Positions 33,203 to 41,156 of a stretch of 41,156 bases of DNA are shown in pieces (the stretch's first letter is position 1; every line of letters starts with the position of its first letter). The DNA lies in contig CABSKX010000016.1 of assembly GCA_902478365.1 (NCBI GenBank), positions 1 through 41,156 on the forward strand. Reading direction: 5' to 3'. Source of the DNA: an uncultured Collinsella sp. (GTDB lineage Bacteria; Actinomycetota; Coriobacteriia; Coriobacteriales; Coriobacteriaceae). Under the pieces are notes generated by a model that ran no database searches, had not been told where the DNA came from, and saw only the letters and a program-made list of their open reading frames with translations. The translations under genes were made by a program, and so were the position numbers.

Positions 33203-34495
33203 GTGCTCGCACCCCATATTTCCGTCGTCAACCTCGGTTGTCGTGTCAACCGGGTTGAGTCCGACCGTATCACTGCCGATCTTATGCGCCTGGGCTTTGC
33301 GATGGTGGAGCCCCGGGACGCCGAACTGATCGTTATCAATACCTGTGCCGTGACGGGGGAGGCCGAGGCCAAGACCCGCAAGGCCGTCCGTCACGCCCTG
33401 GCCTATCCCGGCGAGCCTTACGTGGTCGTAACAGGCTGCGTCGTCAACCTGCATCCCGAGGAGCTGTTGGAACTCTCCGACCGCGTGATCGCCGAACCAT
33501 CCAAGATTGACGTCGCCGAGCGCGTCTGCGAGGTGCTGGGTGTCGAATCCGATAGCGTGCCCGCCTGCAGCGATTGCGACGTGGTCGATGCGCTCGGCCG
33601 TTCGCGGCTGGGCGTGAAGATCCAGGATGGCTGCAACCACCGCTGCACCTATTGCATCGTGTGGAAGGCCCGCGGCCCCGAGCGTTCCGTACCCGTCGAG
33701 TCCGTGCTCGAACAGGTGCGTGAAGCTCAGGAGGCCGGCGTGCCCGAGGTCGTGCTGACCGGCGTGAACCTGGGTGCCTATGACGGCAAGAGCGCGACCG
33801 ACGAACATGTCGAGATCGATGAGCTGCTCCAGGCCATCATGGAGCGCACCGATATCGCCCACGTGCGCATCTCCTCGGTGGAGCCCATGGATATTTCCGA
33901 GCGCTTGCTCAAGGTGATGGCTCGCTATCCGAAGCGTATCGCGCCGTTTTTGCACCTGCCTGTGCAGTCTGGCTGCACGGCGACGCTGCATCGCATGGGC
34001 CGTCCCTATAGCGCCGAGGCGTTCGAGGACACGGTGCGCATGATTCGCGCTAACCTGCCCCAGGCTGCACTTTCGTGTGACGTTATCGTCGGTTTCCCTG
34101 GCGAGACGGACGAGGAGTTCGAGGAGTCGCTGGCGCTGTGCCGTCGCGTGGGCTTTTCGCGCATGCACGTGTTCCGCTATAGCAAGCGCCCCGGCACCCT
34201 CGCCGCCGACATGCCCGACCAGGTACCCCCTGAGGTCATGGCCGAGCGCGGCCGTCGCATGCGCGCCGCCGCACAGGAGCTTGCGATCGCCGATGCCCGC
34301 CGCCGCGTGGGCACGGTCGAGCGTGCGGTGCTCGAGTATGGCGACAACCTGACGCTCGGCTCGTTCCATCATGCCCGTCTTGATGATACCTGTGGACTCA
34401 CAGCCCCTTGCCTGCTCGATGTTGCTATCATCGGAGTCGATGATTCCGGCTTGGTCCATGCGCGCAGGGAGGTTCATGGAAGCCTCGAAGATTAG
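33203..34495 (+). CDS. mtaB: tRNA (t6A37) methylthiotransferase MtaB
   Basis: Radical SAM enzyme that adds a methylthio group to t6A37 of ANN-decoding tRNAs. The N-terminal MTTase cluster is bound by Cys13 (NLGCRVN), Cys48 (NTCAVT) and Cys79 (VTGCVVN); the radical SAM cluster by Cys144, Cys148, Cys151 (GCNHRCTYC). A TRAM-like C-terminal part follows. The NLGCRVN N-terminus and neighbourhood (dnaJ, phoH) match MtaB rather than MiaB. The GTG start has AAGGAG 5 bases upstream. The C-terminus overlaps phoH by 20 bases. Confidence 0.92.
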   Translation: MLAPHISVVNLGCRVNRVESDRITADLMRLGFAMVEPRDAELIVINTCAVTGEAEAKTRKAVRHALAYPGEPYVVVTGCVVNLHPEELLELSDRVIAEPSKIDVAERVCEVLGVESDSVPACSDCDVVDALGRSRLGVKIQDGCNHRCTYCIVWKARGPERSVPVESVLEQVREAQEAGVPEVVLTGVNLGAYDGKSATDEHVEIDELLQAIMERTDIAHVRISSVEPMDISERLLKVMARYPKRIAPFLHLPVQSGCTATLHRMGRPYSAEAFEDTVRMIRANLPQAALSCDVIVGFPGETDEEFEESLALCRRVGFSRMHVFRYSKRPGTLAADMPDQVPPEVMAERGRRMRAAAQELAIADARRRVGTVERAVLEYGDNLTLGSFHHARLDDTCGLTAPCLLDVAIIGVDDSGLVHARREVHGSLED

Positions 34496-35462
34496 ACTTA
34501 CCGTTCCCGAGGGTATCGACCCCTCGCGCGTTTTGGGCGCCGGCGATGACGCCCTTCGTGCACTCGAGAACTTGGTGCGCGCCCATGTGGTTGCCCGCGG
34601 TGACAGCGTTGCCGTGAGCGGCGATCCGGACGAGGTCGAGCTCGTGGCGCGCTTTTTCGAGCATGCTTTTCGCGAGGCGGCCGCCGGGCGCACGCTGTCT
34701 GCCGACGATGTCTCGCGATGCCTGGCGGTCTTGCGCGACGGCGAGCATAATGCCTCGTCGCTGCGCGATGACGTGCTGCTGTCGTATCGCGGTCGCGTCA
34801 TCCGCCCCAAGACGCTCGGCCAAAAGCGCTACGTGGATGCCATTCGCTCGCATACCATCACGTTTGGCCTCGGTCCCGCCGGTACCGGTAAAACCTATCT
34901 GGCTATGGCACTCGCTGTCGCCGCGCTCAAGCGCCATGAGGTGGGCCGCCTGATCCTGACGCGCCCGGTTGTCGAGGCGGGGGAGAACTTGGGCTTTTTG
35001 CCCGGCACCCTCGAGGAAAAGATCGACCCGTATATGCGTCCGCTCTATGATGCCCTGTTTGACATGATGGATCGTGAGCGTACCGATGAGCTCATGGAGC
35101 GTGGCGTGATCGAGATCGCCCCGCTCGCCTACATGCGCGGTCGAACGCTGAGTGATGCCTTTGTGGTGCTCGATGAGGCACAAAACACGACGCCCGAGCA
35201 GATGAAGATGTTCCTGACGCGCCTGGGTTTTAATTCCAAGTTCGTGATTACCGGCGACCTGAGCCAGCGTGACCTGGTGGGTCGTCGCGGCGGTCTTGCC
35301 GATATCGAAAGGATTTTGGGTCGCGTCGACGATGTGGCGTTTTCTCACCTGGAGCGTGCCGATGTGGTTCGCCATGCCCTGGTGGGCCGTATCGTTGAGG
35401 CCTATGATGCATACGACGATGCGCGTGAGCAGCGCGCACACGATCGAAAGGAGTCCCGTTGA
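34476..35462 (+). CDS. phoH: PhoH-family ATPase
   Basis: Cytoplasmic P-loop ATPase, proposed to act in RNA metabolism with YbeY. The 328-residue protein has an N-terminal KH-like region, Walker A GLGPAGTGKT at 131-140, LTRPVVEAGENLGFLPG, and Walker B FVVLDEAQNTTPEQMK. ATG 34476 with GGGAGG 3 bases upstream is chosen; the frame is open inside mtaB. It overlaps ybeY by 4 bases and belongs to the mtaB-phoH-ybeY-dgkA-era-recO operon. Confidence 0.93.
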   Translation: MEASKIRLTVPEGIDPSRVLGAGDDALRALENLVRAHVVARGDSVAVSGDPDEVELVARFFEHAFREAAAGRTLSADDVSRCLAVLRDGEHNASSLRDDVLLSYRGRVIRPKTLGQKRYVDAIRSHTITFGLGPAGTGKTYLAMALAVAALKRHEVGRLILTRPVVEAGENLGFLPGTLEEKIDPYMRPLYDALFDMMDRERTDELMERGVIEIAPLAYMRGRTLSDAFVVLDEAQNTTPEQMKMFLTRLGFNSKFVITGDLSQRDLVGRRGGLADIERILGRVDDVAFSHLERADVVRHALVGRIVEAYDAYDDAREQRAHDRKESR

Positions 35463-35968
35463 GTGTATTGATCAGCAACGATGCCGAGCTCGATACGCTG
35501 CTCGATGCCCAGGAGGTGGAGCACATCTGCGGAGTTGTGCTTGCCGCTGAGGGTGTTGAGCGTGAGGTCGAGATTTCCCTTTCGTATGTCGATGAGGACG
35601 AGATGCACGAGCTCAATCTTGAATGGCGTGGCATCGATCGCACGACCGACGTGCTCTCGTTTGAATGCGACTCGGCCTTTGACGAGGACATTCCCGCCGA
35701 CGAGACGCTCGAGCTCGGCGATATTATCCTGGCCCCGCAGGTCATTGCCCGCCAGGCCCCCGGCTTTGGCAACAGCCCCGCCGATGAGTGCCGACTGATG
35801 CTCGTGCATGGCATGCTGCACCTGCTGGGTTACGACCACATCGAGGACGATGAGGCCGAGGTCATGGAGGCACGCGAGGATGCCATCCTGCGCGACCTGG
35901 CGCTTGAGCGCGGCGAGGACCCCAAACTCGTCCACGTCGGCCCCATAACCAATCATGCCCACGACTAG
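35459..35968 (+). CDS. ybeY: Endoribonuclease YbeY
   Basis: Zinc-dependent RNase needed for 16S rRNA 3' maturation and ribosome quality control. The metal motif HGMLHLLGYDH at 117-127 gives the three histidine ligands (117, 121, 127). The preceding YVDEDEMHELNLEWRGIDRTTDVLSF block is also typical. It is 169 residues long. The TTG start overlaps the phoH stop and has AAAGGAG 5 bases upstream. The acidic stretch EDDEAEVMEAREDA near the C-terminus is normal for the family. Confidence 0.94.
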   Translation: MSVLISNDAELDTLLDAQEVEHICGVVLAAEGVEREVEISLSYVDEDEMHELNLEWRGIDRTTDVLSFECDSAFDEDIPADETLELGDIILAPQVIARQAPGFGNSPADECRLMLVHGMLHLLGYDHIEDDEAEVMEAREDAILRDLALERGEDPKLVHVGPITNHAHD

Positions 35969-35977
35969 GAGCCGTCT

Positions 35978-36355
35978 ATGATTCCCGGATCGAACAAGGA
36001 CCATCCGTCCTTTTTAAAGTCGTTCTCCTATGCCATGGAGGGCTTCGTCACCGCCGTCAAGACCGAGCGCAACATTAAGGTCATGCTCGTGGCGGGCGTG
36101 TGCACCGTCATTGCCGGCTGCATCGTGGGGCTCGATATTGCCGAGTGGGCTACGGTCATCATCTGCTGCGGCCTGGTGATTCACGGCGAGCTGTGTAATA
36201 CCGCCATGGAGGCGATTGTCGACCTGGCGACCCAGGAGCTGCATCCGCTGGCCAAGCGCGCGAAGGATATTGCTGCTGCCTCTGTATACGTTCTTTCCAT
36301 TACCGCCGCGATCGTGGGCTTGCTTGTCTTTGCTCACGCGCTCGACTTTATTTAG
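35978..36355 (+). CDS. dgkA: Diacylglycerol/undecaprenol kinase (DgkA family)
   Basis: Small integral membrane kinase; in Gram-positive bacteria the usual substrate is undecaprenol, recycling the lipid carrier made by UppS. The 125-residue protein has three predicted membrane helices (about 35-55, 58-75, 100-122) and the catalytic signature ELCNTAMEAIVDLATQELHPLAKRAKD with the conserved Glu, Asn and Asp residues. ATG with TAGGAG 6 bases upstream. Substrate preference cannot be read from sequence alone. era follows after 12 bases. Confidence 0.9.
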   Translation: MIPGSNKDHPSFLKSFSYAMEGFVTAVKTERNIKVMLVAGVCTVIAGCIVGLDIAEWATVIICCGLVIHGELCNTAMEAIVDLATQELHPLAKRAKDIAAASVYVLSITAAIVGLLVFAHALDFI

Positions 36356-36367
36356 AAAGGGATTCCC

Positions 36368-37438
36368 ATGTCCGACAATATGCAGCCTACCGGTGAAGTT
36401 TTGGATGACGAGGTCCTGGACGAGGCTGAAGGTGCCGATTCGTTTGACGAGGTCGAGGAGTTCGACCCGTTTGAGGGTATGAGCGACGAGCAACTCGATG
36501 CCCTTTGCGACGAGGATGAGAGCCTCGCGGGCTTTGGCGACGTGGAACCTGGTTTCCGCAGCGGCTTTGTGGCCCTGGTCGGTCGTCCCAACGCCGGCAA
36601 GTCCACGCTGCTCAACGCCTGTTACGGCAAGAAGGTCGCCATTACCTCTCCGGTTGCCCAGACGACCCGCCGCCGTATGCGCGCCGTGGTCAACCGCCCC
36701 GGCTATCAGCTGGTCTTCGTTGACACGCCGGGTATCCACAAGCCCAAGGACGGCCTGGGCTCCGAGCTTAACAAGAGCGCGTTGTTCGAACTGAACGATG
36801 TCGATGTCGTCGCGTTTTTGATCGATGCTACCAAGCCGATCGGCAGGGGAGACGCCTGGGTTGCCGAGCGCGTCAAAAACGCCCGTTCCAAGAAGGTCCT
36901 GGTGCTCACGAAGGCCGACGAGGCCGATCCCGCCCAGGTTATGGAACAGCTCAAGGCTGCCCACGAGCTCATGGAATACGACGATGAGATCGTGACGTCG
37001 TCGGTCAAGAACTTCAACGTTGATGCGTTTATCGAGACCGTCGCTCACTTTTTGCCCGAGGGCCCGCGCTGGTTCCCCGAGGACATGGGTACCGACGCGT
37101 CTGATGAGACCCTTGTGGCCGAGTTTGTGCGCGAGAAGGTCCTGCGTCGCACCCGCGACGAGATCCCTCACTCCGTAGGCGTCATCTGTGACGCGCTCGA
37201 GCAGACTAAGAAGGTCCTGCGTGTGCACGCCACGATTTACGTCGAGCGCGAGGGGCAGAAGGGCATCATCATCGGCAAGGGCGGCGAGATGATTAAGCAT
37301 ATCGGCATCGATGCCCGTCGTGACCTTGAGCGTATCTTTGGCACTCAGGTCTTTTTGGAGCTCGACGTGAAGGTCAAGGCCGGCTGGCGCGATGACGAGG
37401 CGCAGATTCGCCGCTTTGGCTATAACGCCGAAGATTAA
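36368..37438 (+). CDS. era: GTPase Era with acidic N-terminal extension
   Basis: Ribosome-assembly GTPase that binds the 3' end of 16S rRNA. G1 GRPNAGKS is at 72-79, DTPG at 119-122, and a C-terminal KH domain contains GIIIGKGGEMIKHIG. Length is 356 residues against about 300 usually: the first 60 residues are a very acidic Asp/Glu-rich tail. G4 reads TKAD (181-184) rather than NKxD, and the G5 position SSVK rather than SALK. TKxD is tolerated in some GTPases (for example Rho family), so activity is likely retained. ATG with AAAGGGA 6 bases upstream; no internal start with a better ribosome-binding site is visible. Confidence 0.93.
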   Translation: MSDNMQPTGEVLDDEVLDEAEGADSFDEVEEFDPFEGMSDEQLDALCDEDESLAGFGDVEPGFRSGFVALVGRPNAGKSTLLNACYGKKVAITSPVAQTTRRRMRAVVNRPGYQLVFVDTPGIHKPKDGLGSELNKSALFELNDVDVVAFLIDATKPIGRGDAWVAERVKNARSKKVLVLTKADEADPAQVMEQLKAAHELMEYDDEIVTSSVKNFNVDAFIETVAHFLPEGPRWFPEDMGTDASDETLVAEFVREKVLRRTRDEIPHSVGVICDALEQTKKVLRVHATIYVEREGQKGIIIGKGGEMIKHIGIDARRDLERIFGTQVFLELDVKVKAGWRDDEAQIRRFGYNAED

Positions 37439-37450
37439 GTCTCGGCGTTC

Positions 37451-38200
37451 ATGGCGGGCTCTCGCACATATCGCACAAAGGTACTCGTCCTCGACAAGAC
37501 TAAGCTCAAGGAAACCGACCTGATCTTGACGATGCTCGACGAACGGGGGCGGCAGGTGCGTGCCGTGGCTAAGGGCGCACGTAAGCCTGGCGGTCGCCTT
37601 GCTGCCCGCTGCGAGCTCTTCTGCACCGTTGATATGCTGCTCGCGCATGGACGGTCGCTCGACGTGGTTTCTCAGGCGGAGCTTATGGAGGCCCCACTTG
37701 GTGCTGCTCCTGACTATGAGACGACCTGTGCCGCCAGCGCGATTGCCGAGGTTGCCCGTGTGTGCTCGTTTGAGGATGCCGAGGATCCATTTACTTTTGC
37801 CATCACGCAACGGGCGCTCACGCTTGTCGGCAGCGGGCTCGACTCGGCACATCTGGACCTGCTAGCGGCGGCCTTTGTCTTTAAATTGCTGTCGCACGTT
37901 GGTTATCGACCCGATTTCTCGGCTTGCGTCTCGTGCGGCGATCCCATGCTGTCGCATTTTTCGCCCCAGGCGGGCGGCCTCTTGTGCGGGTCATGCGCGT
38001 CGAGCGTTCCGGGCGCCGGGCTGGTGTCGACCGGTGAGGTCGCATGGCTGCGTGCCCTCATGTCTATGACGTTCGATGCCCTTATGGACGAGCAGATCGA
38101 TCCGCATACGGCTGCGTTTTTGCTGGGGCTTTCGCATGTTTGGGCCGCCACGCACACCGATCAGCGGCTCCGTGCGATGGAATTCATGTTGGGTCGGTGA
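37451..38200 (+). CDS. recO: DNA repair protein RecO
   Basis: Recombination mediator that helps load RecA via RecFOR. N-terminal OB fold (YRTKVLVLDKTKLKETDLILTMLDERGR, VAKGARKP), helical middle and a zinc-finger CVSCG...CGSC (residues about 158-177) fit the 249-residue family length. The start is 12 bases after era without a clear Shine-Dalgarno, so coupling to era is likely. It ends the operon; the rpsO promoter begins at once after it. Confidence 0.9.
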   Translation: MAGSRTYRTKVLVLDKTKLKETDLILTMLDERGRQVRAVAKGARKPGGRLAARCELFCTVDMLLAHGRSLDVVSQAELMEAPLGAAPDYETTCAASAIAEVARVCSFEDAEDPFTFAITQRALTLVGSGLDSAHLDLLAAAFVFKLLSHVGYRPDFSACVSCGDPMLSHFSPQAGGLLCGSCASSVPGAGLVSTGEVAWLRALMSMTFDALMDEQIDPHTAAFLLGLSHVWAATHTDQRLRAMEFMLGR

Positions 38201-38227
38201 TGATGCGCAGGCGCAGGCTGCTTGTGG

Positions 38228-38318
38228 TAACATACCGATTTGTTGGTACCTCGACCTTGGATGTTCGCTCCACCGGCGGCTTCCCAGTCCGAGGCGAATA
38301 GAGTCGCCCGCGGGCGAC
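38228..38318 (+). promoter_or_regulatory. rpsO promoter candidate and structured leader
   Basis: TAACAT (38228-38233, in GGTAACATACC) is a possible -10. The leader can form TTCGCTC (38264-38270) with GAGGCGAA (38291-38298, one bulge), and then a 16-base perfect palindrome GTCGCCCGCGGGCGAC (38303-38318) ending 8 bases before the AAAGG ribosome-binding site. S15 represses its own mRNA through leader structures in several bacteria; this leader is a candidate for the same role. Confidence 0.45.
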
Positions 38319-38338
38319 GCGAAACGAAAGGTGAAACA

Positions 38339-38617
38339 ATGACTGTTTCCAAAGAGCGCAAGGCGGAGTTGACCGCCCAGTTCGGTAACTCCCCGGTCGA
38401 TACCGGTAACCCCAAGGTTCAGGTCGCCATCCTGTCTGAGCGCATCAAGGAGCTGACCGAGCACATGAAGTCCCACCAGAAGGACTTCCACACCCGTCGT
38501 GGCCTGCTTATGCTCGTCGGCCGTCGTCGTCGTCTTCTCTCCTACATCAAGAAGAACGACATCGTCGAGTACCGTGAGCTCATCAAGGCTCTGGGCATCC
38601 GCGACAACATCCAGTAA
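38339..38617 (+). CDS. rpsO: 30S ribosomal protein S15
   Basis: Primary 16S rRNA-binding protein of the platform, 92 residues. The family pattern is clear: GNSPVDTGNPKVQVAILSERIKELTEHMKSH, KDFHTRRGLLMLVGRRRRLLSYI. ATG 38339 has AAAGG 7 bases upstream and the family N-terminus; the frame upstream is leader. It is followed by a terminator and then pnp, the order found in most bacteria. Confidence 0.96.
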   Translation: MTVSKERKAELTAQFGNSPVDTGNPKVQVAILSERIKELTEHMKSHQKDFHTRRGLLMLVGRRRRLLSYIKKNDIVEYRELIKALGIRDNIQ

Positions 38618-38633
38618 GGATTTGTACATGCTA

Positions 38634-38664
38634 AGAGCGTCCTGCGCAGCGGGGCGCTCTTTTT
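38634..38664 (+). terminator. Intrinsic terminator after rpsO
   Basis: AGAGCGTCCTGC and GCGGGGCGCTCT form a 12-bp stem with two G-U pairs and a GCA loop, followed by T5 (38660-38664). Confidence 0.85.
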
Positions 38665-38683
38665 GTGTAAGGGCGTGAACAAT

Positions 38684-38755
38684 CACGCTCTACAGCGTGG
38701 CGGGGGCAGGGGGCCCGCGTCACATGAGAAGCCCGCAGGCAAGGGGCCTGTGGGG
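38684..38755 (+). promoter_or_regulatory. Structured pnp leader
   Basis: CACGCT-CTAC-AGCGTG (38684-38699) and CCCGCAGGC (38732-38740) with GCCTGTGGG (38746-38754) form two hairpins; the second ends 2-3 bases before the AAAGGAG ribosome-binding site. In E. coli a pnp leader hairpin cut by RNase III mediates autoregulation; an analogous role here is inference. Confidence 0.45.
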
Positions 38756-38767
38756 TAAAGGAGAACA

Positions 38768-41014
<2,247 letters not shown>

Positions 41015-41037
41015 TAGCCGCATATAAGCAGCACCGC

Positions 41038-41068
41038 AAGGGCGACTCCGGACAGGGGTCGCCCTTTT
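41038..41068 (+). terminator. Intrinsic terminator after pnp
   Basis: AAGGGCGACTCC (41038-41049) pairs with GGGGTCGCCCTT (41055-41066) with one G-U, 5-base loop, followed by TT (T4 from 41065). Confidence 0.85.
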
Positions 41069-41117
41069 GCTTGTGCCCGGGAGGGCCGCATATGAAGTTT
41101 CCTGCTCTACAGTCCTG

Positions 41118-41154
41118 CGCAAGACGGAAAGCACATTAAGTGCTTTCCTTTGCG
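41118..41154. terminator. Second hairpin at the window end
   Basis: CGCAA..GGAAAGCAC (41118-41134) pairs with GTGCTTTCC.TTGCG (41140-41154) around a 5-base loop, with a 3-base/1-base internal loop. Between pnp and whatever lies to the right; it could be the terminator of a gene converging from outside the window. Confidence 0.5.
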
Positions 41155-41156
41155 TG

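Noticed and set aside
32123..34810. 895-residue minus-strand frame opposite dnaJ-mtaB-phoH
   Set aside because: Antisense to three well-supported genes and of low-complexity composition; spans unrelated genes, which a real gene would not do by chance.

Overview
The window is a gene-dense stretch of an actinobacterial chromosome, most probably a Collinsella-like member of the Coriobacteriia. This is inferred from an actinobacterial integration host factor (mIHF) gene sitting next to gmk-rpoZ, high GC with strong G/C third-position bias, frequent GTG/TTG starts, an anaerobe-type AdhE, and a pyrK-pyrD dihydroorotate dehydrogenase pair. No database search was possible, so the genus is a judgement from family knowledge.

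Layout: (1) 1-9121 (+): end of tsf, terminator, then pyrH-frr-uppS-cdsA-dxr-rseP-ispG-proS, a tightly coupled translation, phospholipid and isoprenoid cluster. (2) 9144-13525 (mostly -): back-to-back hairpins, an orphan APH-family kinase, adhE, a decayed REP-associated transposase fragment bracketed by an inverted repeat, and rpmB. (3) 13841-19300 (+): a three-hairpin leader, then pyrR-pyrB-pyrC-pyrK-pyrD-pyrF for de novo UMP synthesis (carAB and pyrE are absent here). (4) 19423-21950 (+): mihF-gmk-rpoZ-thiI. (5) 22165-26210 (+): comEA-comEC-holA. (6) 26260-38200 (+): rpsT, lepA-dusB-hemW, an unusual membrane-tailed DnaJ, canonical dnaJ, mtaB-phoH-ybeY-dgkA-era-recO. (7) 38228-41068 (+): rpsO and pnp, each with structured leaders.

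Most of the window is conserved housekeeping sequence whose order resembles the Bacillus/Clostridium comE-holA-rpsT-lepA-hemW-(hrcA-grpE-dnaK)-dnaJ-mtaB-phoH-ybeY-dgkA-era-recO supercluster. The striking departure is that hrcA-grpE-dnaK are missing and a DnaJ paralogue occupies their place. This paralogue keeps the J-domain and zinc centre but has its C-terminal substrate-binding/dimer region replaced by hydrophobic, probably transmembrane, segments. Other items worth a look are a helix-turn-helix-like insertion inside the RseP site-2 protease, a REP/RAYT remnant, a wobble-rich pyr attenuator, an Era GTPase with a long acidic N-terminus and a TKAD in place of NKxD, and several structured ribosomal-protein leaders.

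No CRISPR array, phage, complete insertion sequence, tRNA or rRNA was seen.
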